A stretch of 64,000 nt of DNA from Chelativorans sp. J32 (GTDB lineage Bacteria > Pseudomonadota > Alphaproteobacteria > Rhizobiales > Rhizobiaceae). The stretch is taken from positions 310,001 through 374,000 of the forward strand of contig NZ_JAEQ01000001.1 in NCBI RefSeq assembly GCF_000518985.1, in the 5' to 3' direction. Shown here piece after piece: positions 1 through 7,669 of this stretch. The translations under genes and the position numbers were made by a program. The notes beneath the pieces were generated by a model, which made no database searches, was not told where the DNA came from, and saw nothing but the letters and a program-made list of their open reading frames with translations. Numbering within the stretch: the stretch's first letter is position 1; the number at the start of each line of letters is the position of its first letter.

Positions 1-441
1 GATCGCGCCGAGAAGCGCGGGCTTGCCGGCAATCTGAGCTTTGTCGAGGCCAATGCCGAGGAACTGCCCTTTTCGGCCGGATCCTTCGATGCCTATACGA
101 TCGCCTTCGGCATCCGAAATGTGCCGCGCATAGACAGGGCCCTGTCTGAAGCCCATCGCGTACTGCGGCCGGGCGGACGCTTCCTCTGCCTGGAGTTCTC
201 GGAGGTGGAGATGCCCGTTCTCGACAAGGTCTACGAGACGTGGTCCTTCAACGCAATTCCGCGAATTGGCCAAGCCGTGGCTGGTGATGGAGAACCTTAT
301 CGGTATCTGGTGGAATCGATCCGGAAATTCCCCAATCAGGAGAATTTCGCGGCCATGATCCGGCGAGCGGGCTTCTCCCGCGTCACTTGGCGGAACTATT
401 CCGGCGGGATCGCTGCTCTCCATTCCGGCTGGAAAATCTGA
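1..441 (+). CDS. ubiE: UbiE, demethylmenaquinone/2-polyprenyl-methoxybenzoquinol methyltransferase (5' part outside window)
   Basis: C-terminal 146 codons of a SAM-dependent class I methyltransferase that C-methylates the ubiquinone precursor. The reading frame is open from base 1, so the start codon lies upstream of the window. Visible family marks are the FGIRNV stretch followed by [13 protein letters not shown] and [10 protein letters not shown], then the UbiE-typical IPRIGQ and [12 protein letters not shown] segments near the end. It ends six bases before ubiB, with which it forms the usual ubiquinone-synthesis pair. The N-terminal SAM-binding glycine motif is not in the window. The family assignment is strong because both UbiE signature regions are present. 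Confidence 0.93.
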   Translation, partial: DRAEKRGLAGNLSFVEANAEELPFSAGSFDAYTIAFGIRNVPRIDRALSEAHRVLRPGGRFLCLEFSEVEMPVLDKVYETWSFNAIPRIGQAVAGDGEPYRYLVESIRKFPNQENFAAMIRRAGFSRVTWRNYSGGIAALHSGWKI

Positions 442-447
442 TCGCCG

Positions 448-2022
448 ATGAGCACGCTCGGCGCATATCTCCGGCTTTGCCGTGCGGGTTGGATTTTGCT
501 GCGGGAAGGCGTCGTCGCGGCCTTCCCGGGCGATCAGTTCGAGGGCATGCCGCGTTTCGGCTGGCGCGTGGCGCGGATCGTGTCGCGCCGCCATTCCAGC
601 GGTCGTGGCAGGACAGAGCGCCTGGCGATCGCGGTGGACCGGCTCGGCCCCTCTTACGTGAAACTTGGCCAGTTCCTGGCGACGCGTCCGGACGTTGTCG
701 GCCACGATCTTGCGTTCGATCTTGCGGCGCTGCAGGACCGGATGGATACCTTCCCGCAGGAGCAGGCACGGGCGGCGATCGAGGCGTCTCTCGGAGTTCC
801 GGTCGATTCGCTTTACCGCGATTTCGGGCCTCCGGTGGCTGCGGCATCGATCGCTCAGGTCCATCCGGCGAAGGTCGTGCATGAAGGAGAGATCCGGAAG
901 GTCGCGGTCAAGGTGATCCGGCCGGGCGTGCGGCGCCGTTTCTATAATGACCTGGAATCCTTCTTCCTCTTCGCCCGTCTGCAGGAGCGTTTCATCCCTT
1001 ATTCGCGGCGCCTGAGACCGGTGGAGGTGACGCAGACGCTGGCGCAAACCACCAAGATCGAGATGGACCTGCGTCTGGAGGCAGCCGCGATCTGCGAGAT
1101 CCAGGAGAACACCAAGGAGGACCCGGGCTTCCGGGTGCCATGGGTGGATTGGCAGCGTACCGGTCGCGACGTGCTGACGCTGGAATGGATCGATGGCATC
1201 AAGATGTCGGATACCGAGGCGCTGCGCGCTGCGGGCCACGATCTCGAGCGTCTCGCCACGACCCTGATCCAGTCCTTCCTGCGGCACACGCTGCGGGATG
1301 GCTTCTTCCATGCCGATATGCATCCCGGCAACCTATTCGTGGAAGCCGATGGCACGATCGTCGCCGTCGATTTCGGCATAGTCGGCCGTATCGGCAGGAA
1401 AGAGAGGCGGTTCCTCGCCGAAATCCTTTATGGCTTCATCACGCGAGACTTCCGGCGGGTGGCGGAGGTTCATTTCGAGGCAGGTTACGTGCCCGGCCAC
1501 CACGACGTGGCAGCCTTCGCCCAGGCACTGAGGGCTATCGGCGAGCCGATCCACGGCCAACCCGCCGAAACGATCTCCATGGCGCGCCTGCTCACCCTGC
1601 TGTTCGAAGTAACCGAATTGTTCGACATGCAGACCAGGCCGGAGCTTCTGCTCCTGCAGAAGACCATGGTTGTCGTCGAAGGGGTGTCCCGCACGCTCGA
1701 TCCGCACTTCAACATGTGGCGGGCAGCGGAGCCGGTCGTTTCCGAATGGATCAAGAAGAATCTGGGTCCACAAGGGCTTCTTCAGGACGCACGCGAGGGA
1801 GCGCATGCGCTCATAATGTTGGCTCGACAAGCGCCCGAACTGGCGATGCGCCTTGATCGGGTCAGCCGGGATATGGAAGCGCTTCTCGATAACGGGTTTC
1901 GGCTCGAACCCGAGACGACGCGGGCGATGGGCAAAGTGCGGTCGAGATCCGAGCGCCTCGGGCATCTGGCTCTCTGGGTCATCGCCCTTCTCCTTTTCTT
2001 CTTCGCCTGGCGGCTCCTTTAA
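448..2022 (+). CDS. ubiB: UbiB, ABC1/ADCK-type atypical kinase for ubiquinone biosynthesis
   Basis: 524-residue protein of the UbiB/ABC1 family, which supports ubiquinone assembly at the inner membrane through an unorthodox kinase/ATPase fold. Seen in sequence: the family-specific KLGQ motif (about residues 72-75), an alanine-rich nucleotide loop AAASIAQVH (131-139) replacing the usual glycine-rich loop, the invariant lysine in VAVKVIRPG (about 155), the catalytic loop HADMHPGN (about 289-296) and the metal-binding DFG (about 308-310). The C terminus has one strongly hydrophobic helix (about 503-523), as expected for membrane anchoring. The ATG lies six bases after ubiE, so the two are probably co-transcribed. 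In many Rhizobiales coaBC is expected next; here recR follows instead. Confidence 0.95.
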   Translation: MSTLGAYLRLCRAGWILLREGVVAAFPGDQFEGMPRFGWRVARIVSRRHSSGRGRTERLAIAVDRLGPSYVKLGQFLATRPDVVGHDLAFDLAALQDRMDTFPQEQARAAIEASLGVPVDSLYRDFGPPVAAASIAQVHPAKVVHEGEIRKVAVKVIRPGVRRRFYNDLESFFLFARLQERFIPYSRRLRPVEVTQTLAQTTKIEMDLRLEAAAICEIQENTKEDPGFRVPWVDWQRTGRDVLTLEWIDGIKMSDTEALRAAGHDLERLATTLIQSFLRHTLRDGFFHADMHPGNLFVEADGTIVAVDFGIVGRIGRKERRFLAEILYGFITRDFRRVAEVHFEAGYVPGHHDVAAFAQALRAIGEPIHGQPAETISMARLLTLLFEVTELFDMQTRPELLLLQKTMVVVEGVSRTLDPHFNMWRAAEPVVSEWIKKNLGPQGLLQDAREGAHALIMLARQAPELAMRLDRVSRDMEALLDNGFRLEPETTRAMGKVRSRSERLGHLALWVIALLLFFFAWRLL

Positions 2023-2131
2023 GGATTGCCGCCACGGCCCGAGCGGCTTATGAGGCCGGAACGGCCGGGCCAGCCCTGCTTTCACCGCCGAAGAATGCTA
2101 TTTTTCTCCCATCCGGGAATCATGATCGCTT

Positions 2132-2737
2132 ATGTCCAAACGCATCGCCGGTCCTGAGATCGAACGCCTGATACAGCTTCTGGCCAAGGTGCCGGGGCTG
2201 GGGCCGCGCTCGGCCAGGCGCGCCGCCCTTCACCTCATCAAGAAGAAAGAGCAGCTTTTCTCTCCGCTCACGGCGGCGATGGCGGAGGCTCTCGAAAAGG
2301 TACGCGTCTGTTCGGTCTGCGGCAATGTGGATACGTCCGATCCTTGCACCATCTGCACCGATCCACGCCGCGAAACGGCTATTCTGATCGTCGTCGAGGA
2401 TGTGTCCGACCTCTGGGCGCTGGAGCGAGCCGCGGCCATCAATGCCCGCTACCACGTGCTTGGCGGGACGCTTTCGCCGCTCGATGGCATCGGCCCGGAC
2501 GACCTGAACATCAAAGGCCTGGTGGGGCGGGTCGCCGAAGGCGGTATTTCGGAAATCATCCTGGCCGTGAATGCCACGGTCGAGGGGCAGGCGACGGCCC
2601 ATTACATCACGGACCAGCTTGCCGGGCTCGATGTAAAGGTTACAAGGCTCGCCCATGGCGTGCCGGTAGGGGGCGAGCTTGATTATCTCGACGAAGGCAC
2701 GCTTTCGGCGGCGCTGAAGTCACGCACGACGTTCTAG
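2132..2737 (+). CDS. recR: Recombination mediator protein RecR
   Basis: 201-residue RecR, the usual family length. It works with RecF and RecO to load RecA on gapped DNA. The sequence shows an N-terminal helix-hairpin-helix region ([12 protein letters not shown], about residues 20-31), a four-cysteine zinc motif (CSVC and CTIC, about 60-75) and a Toprim domain starting at [15 protein letters not shown] and running to about residue 180. The lytic transglycosylase gene begins 12 bases downstream. In many bacteria recR follows dnaX-ybaB; neither is in this window upstream of it, so its partner genes must lie elsewhere. Confidence 0.95.
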   Translation: MSKRIAGPEIERLIQLLAKVPGLGPRSARRAALHLIKKKEQLFSPLTAAMAEALEKVRVCSVCGNVDTSDPCTICTDPRRETAILIVVEDVSDLWALERAAAINARYHVLGGTLSPLDGIGPDDLNIKGLVGRVAEGGISEIILAVNATVEGQATAHYITDQLAGLDVKVTRLAHGVPVGGELDYLDEGTLSAALKSRTTF

Positions 2738-2749
2738 GCGGAGGGGCAG

Positions 2750-3988
2750 ATGCAGCGGGCAGCAAACGGGATCGTCACGCTTGCAGTTGCGCTGGCGGCG
2801 CTCTGCCTTGCGGGGCTTCCTGCACGGGCTGATGTGAACGCATTGTTCCAGGACTGGCTGGCGCGCGACCTTTGGCCGGAGGCGCGTGCGCGCGGTATCT
2901 CCGAGGCTAGCTTTCGGGCCGCCTTTTCGGGCGTGCAGCCCAATCTCAAGCTGCCGGACCTCGTTCTTCCCGGGGAGAAGGCGCCACGCTCGACCGAGCA
3001 GCATCAGGCGGAGTTCCGTGCTCCATCCGCCTATTTCGCCCATGTCGACAGTATCGTCTCGGGAGGGCGGAGCAGGGCAAAGGCTCATGCTTCTACGCTC
3101 GCGGCCATAGAAAAGCGCTTCGGGGTTCCGCCCGGCGTGCTCCTCGCCATCTGGGGGCGCGAGTCGGGCTTTGGCAGCGCCAAGATCCCGTATAACGCCT
3201 TCGAGGTGCTGGGCACGAAGGCTTTCCTTGCCACCCGGAAGGACATGTTCCGCCAGGAAGTGCTTGCGGCCTTGGAGATGGTGGACAAGCGCCGCATAGG
3301 CCCGCAGATGCTGCGTTCCTCGTGGGCCGGTGCGCTGGGACAGCCGCAATTCATGCCCACCTCCTACCTGAAATATGCGGTGGATTTCGATGGGGACGGT
3401 CGGGCGGATATCTGGAATTCCGTCCCGGATGCGCTCGCCTCGATCGCCAATTATCTGGCCAGCCACGGCTGGGTCCAGGGGCGCGATTGGGGTTTCGAGG
3501 TGGTTCTTCCCAACGAGGTCTCCTGTGCGCTCGAAGGCCCGGATCAGGGCCGGCGCATCGCCGATTGGGCGGAACTGAGCATAACCCGCGCGAATGGCAA
3601 GCCATTCCCGAGCCATGAATTGCGCGAGGAAGGCTATCTGATGATGCCCGCCGGGCGCCACGGGCCGGCATTTATCGTCACGCCGAACTTCTATCGTCTC
3701 AAGGATTACAACGAGAGCGATCTCTATGCCCTCTTCGTCGGTCACGCAGGTGATCGCATCATCTATGGTAGCGGCGGCTTCATGCAGCCCTGGCGCAAGG
3801 TCGACACTATGCGCCGCTCCGATATCGCGGCCATGCAGCGTGTTCTGGAGGGACAGGGCTACGATGTCGGCGGCGCCGATGGGCTTGCGGGTTTCAAGAC
3901 ACGCCGATCGATCGGCCGGTGGCAGGAGAAGGCCGGCCGCGCTCCGACCTGCTTTCCTGATGGAGACCTCATCCGCGAAATCAGGTAA
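2750..3988 (+). CDS. Lytic murein transglycosylase, MltB family with C-terminal peptidoglycan-binding domain
   Basis: 412-residue exported enzyme predicted to cleave the MurNAc-GlcNAc bond in the periplasm, forming 1,6-anhydromuropeptides. A signal peptide spans about residues 1-27, ending PARA before DVNAL. The SLT_2/MltB domain fills about 30-325. The catalytic glutamate is in WGRESGFG (about 138), and the downstream GALGQPQFMPTSYLKYAVDFDGDG segments are typical of the family. The C terminus (about 350-398) resembles a PG_binding_1 repeat (AAMQRVLEGQGYDVGG). It starts 12 bases after recR and is probably co-transcribed. Unlike E. coli MltB, no lipobox cysteine is evident, so it is likely a soluble periplasmic form. 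Confidence 0.9.
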   Translation: MQRAANGIVTLAVALAALCLAGLPARADVNALFQDWLARDLWPEARARGISEASFRAAFSGVQPNLKLPDLVLPGEKAPRSTEQHQAEFRAPSAYFAHVDSIVSGGRSRAKAHASTLAAIEKRFGVPPGVLLAIWGRESGFGSAKIPYNAFEVLGTKAFLATRKDMFRQEVLAALEMVDKRRIGPQMLRSSWAGALGQPQFMPTSYLKYAVDFDGDGRADIWNSVPDALASIANYLASHGWVQGRDWGFEVVLPNEVSCALEGPDQGRRIADWAELSITRANGKPFPSHELREEGYLMMPAGRHGPAFIVTPNFYRLKDYNESDLYALFVGHAGDRIIYGSGGFMQPWRKVDTMRRSDIAAMQRVLEGQGYDVGGADGLAGFKTRRSIGRWQEKAGRAPTCFPDGDLIREIR

Positions 3989-4051
3989 GGAGGATTCGCG
4001 GCGGCCGGCTGGGGACGCGGGTTCAGCCGCATCGCGATAGGAGGGCTTTTC

Positions 4052-4603
4052 GTGACTTTCTTCAAGAATCTCGTCCGGCTGACGGCTCTCGCCTGTGCCG
4101 GCCTCTTGCTGTGGAGCTGCACCGTCGTCGTAGATGAGGAGCCGGGTCGCCCGCGTCCTCTGCCGCCGAGCGAGCCGCGTATCTGCACGCAGCAATACCA
4201 GCCGGTCTGCGCCACCCGCGGCGGGCGGGAGCAAACATTCCCAAATGCCTGCATCGCCCAGTCCGAGGGTTTTCGTCCGCTGCATCCGGGTGAATGCCGC
4301 CCCTCGCGCCCACCGGAGAGGCCCCAGCAGGCCTGCACGCGCGAGTACCGGCCGGTCTGCGCCGTGCGTAACGGCCGCGAGCGCACATTCCCCAACCCGT
4401 GCACGGCCGAGGCCGAGGGGTTCCGGCCAGTTCATCCCGGCCAATGCGGGGGCGGGCGCCCGCCGGTGGATGACGGTCCTCGCTTCTGCACACGGGAATA
4501 TGCGCCCGTCTGCGGAGTGAGGAACGGACGGATGCGCACCTTCGGCAATTCGTGCGAGGCGGAATCGGCGGATTACCGTATCATTCGCAGAGGCGAGTGC
4601 TGA
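4052..4603 (+). CDS. Lipoprotein with three tandem Kazal-like domains (putative protease inhibitor)
   Basis: 183-residue secreted protein starting at GTG 4052, preceded by a GGAGGG ribosome site six bases upstream. The signal sequence ends in the lipobox-like LLWSC, so Cys23 is the probable lipidated residue. The rest is three repeats with identical cysteine spacing: C45/C53/C67/C82, C95/C103/C117/C132 and C146/C154/C168/C183. Each has a PVC motif, a (F)xN-x-C motif and a closing G(E/Q)C, as in Kazal-type serine-protease inhibitor domains, but with four cysteines per domain rather than the classical six. Proline-rich linkers separate the domains. Inhibition of proteases is inferred from the fold only; the target is unknown. 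The upstream lytic transglycosylase is 63 bases away. Confidence 0.8.
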   Translation: MTFFKNLVRLTALACAGLLLWSCTVVVDEEPGRPRPLPPSEPRICTQQYQPVCATRGGREQTFPNACIAQSEGFRPLHPGECRPSRPPERPQQACTREYRPVCAVRNGRERTFPNPCTAEAEGFRPVHPGQCGGGRPPVDDGPRFCTREYAPVCGVRNGRMRTFGNSCEAESADYRIIRRGEC

Positions 4604-4614
4604 TCAGATAGGAA

Positions 4615-4649
4615 AGAGCCGCGGCCATGGAGGCCGCGGCTCTCTTTTT
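4615..4649 (+). terminator. Intrinsic terminator after the Kazal lipoprotein gene
   Basis: Twelve-base perfect GC-rich stem (AGAGCCGCGGCC with its complement), five-base loop, followed by CTTTTTC. It lies 11 bases after the stop codon of the lipoprotein gene and separates it from convergent cpaA. Confidence 0.85.
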
Positions 4650-4669
4650 CAGGGGCGATGCGGTCCGCC

Positions 4670-5191
4670 CTATCCGGCGGCGAGGCGCTCCATCGCCCAT
4701 TGCATGAACGGCGTTTGCGGGAAGCAGATCAGGCCTCCAAGACCGAGGGCAACCCCGTAGGGAATGCCCGCCTTTTCTTCCGCGAAATGCCGCAGCAGGA
4801 CGTGGTTGGCCACCAGCGGCGAAAATCCCGAGCGCCTGAAGAAGAGCAGCGCGACCGTGAGAGCTCCTCCAAGGAGTGCTGTGGTCATCAGGTAATTAGC
4901 GAGGCCGACATCCAGGCCGAACCACAGGGCGCTCGAGGCCATCAATTTTGCATCCCCGCCGCCCATGCCCCCGATCGCGAAAATCAGGAAGGTGGCGAGG
5001 AGCACGAGTCCTCCAGCCACAAAATGCATGCCGATCTCGGGCCAGGGCATGCCGATGAAAAGCGCGAGTGCCGCGAAGGAAAGGACGAGCAGGACCGAGA
5101 CACGATTGGCGATCGTCAACGAAATCATGTCGGAAACGGCGGCGAAGGCCATGCAGAAAGGAAAGATGACGAAGATCGCTGCTTCAAGCAT
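4670..5191 (-). CDS. cpaA: Prepilin peptidase CpaA/TadV (A24 family)
   Basis: Polytopic inner-membrane aspartyl peptidase that processes Flp pilin and TadE-like pseudopilins. From the ATG at 5191 the protein is 173 residues, a normal size for CpaA, which lacks the methylase half of PilD. The two A24 aspartates are visible in AAVSDMISLTI near the N terminus and in the GGGDAKLMAS motif in the middle; about five or six hydrophobic segments fill the remainder. A longer frame reaches 5278, but the extra residues are non-hydrophobic and MLEAAIFVIFPF is the typical CpaA beginning. It lies downstream of flp on the same strand, behind a hairpin that probably attenuates read-through. Confidence 0.9.
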   Translation of the reverse strand: MLEAAIFVIFPFCMAFAAVSDMISLTIANRVSVLLVLSFAALALFIGMPWPEIGMHFVAGGLVLLATFLIFAIGGMGGGDAKLMASSALWFGLDVGLANYLMTTALLGGALTVALLFFRRSGFSPLVANHVLLRHFAEEKAGIPYGVALGLGGLICFPQTPFMQWAMERLAAG

Positions 5192-5287
5192 GACAATACT
5201 CGCGCGAAGATGAGTAAAGAATAGGCTCGCGGCGTTAACCGCCGATGAAGATGCGCCGCCTCGGCTGAACAGCTTCAATGATGCCGA

Positions 5288-5322
5288 AACGACAAAGGCC
5301 GCCCGTTGTTGTGCGGACGGCC
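5288..5322 (-). terminator. Hairpin between flp and cpaA (terminator/attenuator)
   Basis: Read on the minus strand, GGCCGTCCG and CGGGCGGCC form a nine-base stem with one G-U pair around an eight-base loop, followed by TTTGTCGTTTC. It sits just after flp and before cpaA, a place where partial termination would let pilin be made in excess over the peptidase. Confidence 0.65.
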
Positions 5323-5348
5323 TCCGGAAGAAAGTATTGACGGCTCAA

Positions 5349-5534
5349 TTATTCGCCCGTGATACCTTCGCCGTTAAGTCCCTCAGAGACCGTGGTGAAC
5401 GCGCCGGTGATCTGGTCGCCCAGCGTGCCGACCACGGTGATGATGCCTGCCGCGATGAGGGCCACGATCAGGCCGTATTCGACGGCCGTCGCGCCAGATT
5501 CATCCTTCAGAAAGCGCGCAAAAAGCTGTGACAT
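5349..5534 (-). CDS. flp: Flp/Fap-type type IVb pilin
   Basis: 61-residue pilin subunit of a Tad/Flp pilus. The short leader ends DESG, with the predicted peptidase cleavage before ATAVEYGLI. The family-defining glutamate and tyrosine (Glu19-Tyr20 of the precursor) follow, then one hydrophobic helix (YGLIVALIAAGIITVVGTLG) and a short polar tail. The start is supported by an AGGAG ribosome site a few bases upstream. Its processing enzyme CpaA is encoded immediately downstream. The secretin, ATPase and TadB/C platform genes are not in this window, so the main assembly machinery must be encoded elsewhere. Confidence 0.95.
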   Translation of the reverse strand: MSQLFARFLKDESGATAVEYGLIVALIAAGIITVVGTLGDQITGAFTTVSEGLNGEGITGE

Positions 5535-5816
5535 AAGAGATCTCCTTCAGCTCCGATTTTCAGCACCCCGCCGACTTTCTCTCGTGTCGATCGGATGGCG
5601 AGAGACTTACGCTGCGGCACTTTCGGGCCCCTTAAGAAACAATGTTACCAAAAGATTTACTTGGTGATCCAAATAAGAAGGTTATGAAATCCATAAGGCC
5701 ATAGATAAAATTGCATATTGCTGCCCCACTTTTCGAAACTGATCTGAAGCGACACGTATTAACTGCTGGTTCACCAATGCCGTTCATAATTCGGTGAGAA
5801 TCCTGGGAGCGGATGC
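5535..5816. promoter_or_regulatory. Divergent promoter region between flp and the CpaC-N gene
   Basis: AT-rich stretch (about 5640-5730) between two divergent pilus transcription units, so promoters for both are expected here. A TTAA-N7-TTCA sequence at 5759-5773 differs by one base from the CtrA half-site pair TTAA-N7-TTAA, and lies about 44 bases before the plus-strand start. This is suggestive only. No -10/-35 pair can be assigned with confidence. Confidence 0.4.
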
Positions 5817-6239
5817 GTGAAGCCTTTCTGCAGAAGTGCGCTGATTGTTGCAGTCTTCGCGGCGGCTATCGCTGGGCCCATTGCGGACGCACACGCGGAG
5901 GGCATCAGCGTCGTGATGAACCAGGCGAAGATCATCAAGATCGCGCGTCCTGCCGACACGGTTGTGATCGGCAACCCCAATATTGCGGATGCGGTGGTGC
6001 AGGATGCGAGGACGATCGTGCTCACCGGCAAAGGCTTCGGCGTGACCAATATCGTCGCTCTTGATGCGGAAGGTCATCCCATCGTGGATGAGCAGGTGAT
6101 CGTCTCTCGGCAGGCAGTCGACTCCGTCCGCGTCTATCGCCGCTCGGAAGTGCAGACCCTCTCATGCACGCCATTTTGTGAAAGCGCATATAAGAGCGAG
6201 GCCGAGCGCCTGTCGGAAGCCGAAATGATCAACCGATAA
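5817..6239 (+). CDS. Stand-alone CpaC/RcpA-type pilus assembly N-terminal domain protein
   Basis: 140-residue exported protein with a GTG start and a signal peptide to about residue 28 (DAHA before EGISV). The rest matches the N-terminal domain found at the front of CpaC/RcpA secretins: the VVMNQAKIIKIARPADTVVIG start, NPNIADAVVQDARTIVLTGKGFG and TNIVALDAEG. The secretin channel domain is absent, so it cannot form the pore. Similar single-domain proteins accompany Tad loci in rhizobia, and a periplasmic accessory role is inferred. It is divergent from flp and precedes two TadE-like genes. Confidence 0.78.
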   Translation: MKPFCRSALIVAVFAAAIAGPIADAHAEGISVVMNQAKIIKIARPADTVVIGNPNIADAVVQDARTIVLTGKGFGVTNIVALDAEGHPIVDEQVIVSRQAVDSVRVYRRSEVQTLSCTPFCESAYKSEAERLSEAEMINR

Positions 6240-6347
6240 CGGTCCGGCTTACCCAGACCTTGCTCAGACACTTCAAAATTTAACGATCAGCAAAACGGGG
6301 CGGCAACGGGCCCCGTGCGATAGTCCCTTCACGACAAGGGGCTGAGA

Positions 6348-6917
6348 ATGGGTGGTCTTGGGGCAGATTTCCGGCGAGCCGGCGGTATCGGGGTGAGGGA
6401 CCTTCTCCGCCGCTTCTGGCATGAAAAGAAGGGCGCAGCCGCGGTGGAATTCGCCCTCCTCGCCTTGCCGTTCTTCCTTCTGGTCTTCGCGATCCTGGAA
6501 AGCTGTGTGGCCTTTGTGGCCCAAGAAATGCTGACCAACGCCGCCGACGATGTCGGACGCAAATTTCGTACCGGCCAGCTGCAAGTCGGCACTGCGAACG
6601 AGCAGATCGTCCGGGACCTCATGTGCGAGCGTATGAGCATGCTCTTCCCGGCCGACTGCCCCGGTCTGCAGATCGATCTGCAGCATTTCGGGACCTTCGA
6701 GGACGCCGCAGAAGTCTTCGAAGGGCCTCTCCTGCCAAACACCTATCTCTTCGATCCCGGTGACGCGGGCGAAAAGAATGTGCTGCGCGTCTACTATTTC
6801 TGGCCCGTGCTCACGAATTTCATGCATGACCGCATGGCCAATCTTCCGGATGGCAAGATGCTGCTTTTCGCCACGCACACCTGGCAGAACGAGCCGTCTG
6901 CGTCTGCGGCGCAGTAG
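6348..6917 (+). CDS. TadE/TadG-like pseudopilin (first copy)
   Basis: 189-residue protein with the TadE signature: a cytoplasmic basic start (DLLRRFWHEKKG), then GAAAVEFALLALPFFLLVFAILE, a single membrane helix (about residues 30-55) carrying the invariant glutamate of VEF, followed by a periplasmic domain. TadE-like pseudopilins are processed by the TadV/CpaA peptidase and help assemble Flp pili. A paralogous gene follows after 21 bases, so the two are probably co-transcribed. The extracytoplasmic part has three cysteines (CER, DCPG and the helix cysteine), and no von Willebrand domain as in true TadG. Confidence 0.85.
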   Translation: MGGLGADFRRAGGIGVRDLLRRFWHEKKGAAAVEFALLALPFFLLVFAILESCVAFVAQEMLTNAADDVGRKFRTGQLQVGTANEQIVRDLMCERMSMLFPADCPGLQIDLQHFGTFEDAAEVFEGPLLPNTYLFDPGDAGEKNVLRVYYFWPVLTNFMHDRMANLPDGKMLLFATHTWQNEPSASAAQ

Positions 6918-6938
6918 CGGGCTGAGGGGCGGCGGGCC

Positions 6939-7556
6939 ATGAACATGCAATTTCGGCGGGCAGGATGCGAGGCGGTAAGGTGCCTTACTTCTTTCCTAAG
7001 GGACAAGCGAGGGGCGGCAGCGCTGGAGTTTGCCCTCATCGTGCCGTTGCTGCTGGCCCTCTATTTTCTGACGCTGGAATTCTCGCAGGCGATCGACGCC
7101 AACAGAAGGGTTGGGCGGCTGGCGAGCCAGGTGGCCGATCTGGTGACGCAGCAGCGCGAACTGACCAAAGACGAACTCCGCTCGCTCATGACGATCGGCA
7201 AGGCTGCGCTCGTGCCTTATCGCCGCAGCGAGCCGGTCATAACGGTCACCTCGATCCAGATCACGGACGAGCCCAATCCCCGACCCAAAGTGGTCTGGTC
7301 GCGCGCGCTTTTGGATGATGCTCTGGTTTATGCCGAAAGACCCGGCGATATAACGGAAGTGCCGGAGAGCCTTCTCGTGCGCGGCGCTTTTCTGATCCGT
7401 GCGGAGGCGAACCTGGATTATCGTCCGGTTATTCTCTGGCGGGCGTCGGCCAAGGAAGCTCTGGGGCTCGAGGCAGCGTTCGACAGCATTTCCATGAGCA
7501 AGCGTTATTATCTCCGCCCGCGCCAGACACCCTCTATCCCGTGTGGGAACTGCTGA
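6939..7556 (+). CDS. TadE/TadG-like pseudopilin (second copy)
   Basis: 205-residue protein with the same architecture as its upstream neighbour: basic start, RGAAALEFALIVPLLLALYFLTLEFSQ membrane helix (about residues 24-48) with the conserved LEF glutamate, then a periplasmic domain of about 150 residues. The tail ends in a CGNC motif. It is very likely a substrate of the CpaA peptidase encoded on the other side of flp. Sequence outside the helix differs strongly from the first copy, so they are old paralogues with separate roles rather than a recent duplication. deoB begins 113 bases downstream and looks functionally unrelated. Confidence 0.85.
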   Translation: MNMQFRRAGCEAVRCLTSFLRDKRGAAALEFALIVPLLLALYFLTLEFSQAIDANRRVGRLASQVADLVTQQRELTKDELRSLMTIGKAALVPYRRSEPVITVTSIQITDEPNPRPKVVWSRALLDDALVYAERPGDITEVPESLLVRGAFLIRAEANLDYRPVILWRASAKEALGLEAAFDSISMSKRYYLRPRQTPSIPCGNC

Positions 7557-7669
7557 AGCGATTGCAGCCCGCGTCCAAAGGCAGGGTCGATTTCCGGCCG
7601 ATGCTGTAGGTGCGATTGCCAAGCGGGTTGCGTGCCCCTATTTCTGGCACGACACGGATTTTTGAGCTG

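Noticed and set aside
2720-4444. 574-residue open frame on the minus strand
   Set aside because: Antisense to the lytic transglycosylase and Kazal lipoprotein genes, both well supported; composition is low-information and no domain is seen.
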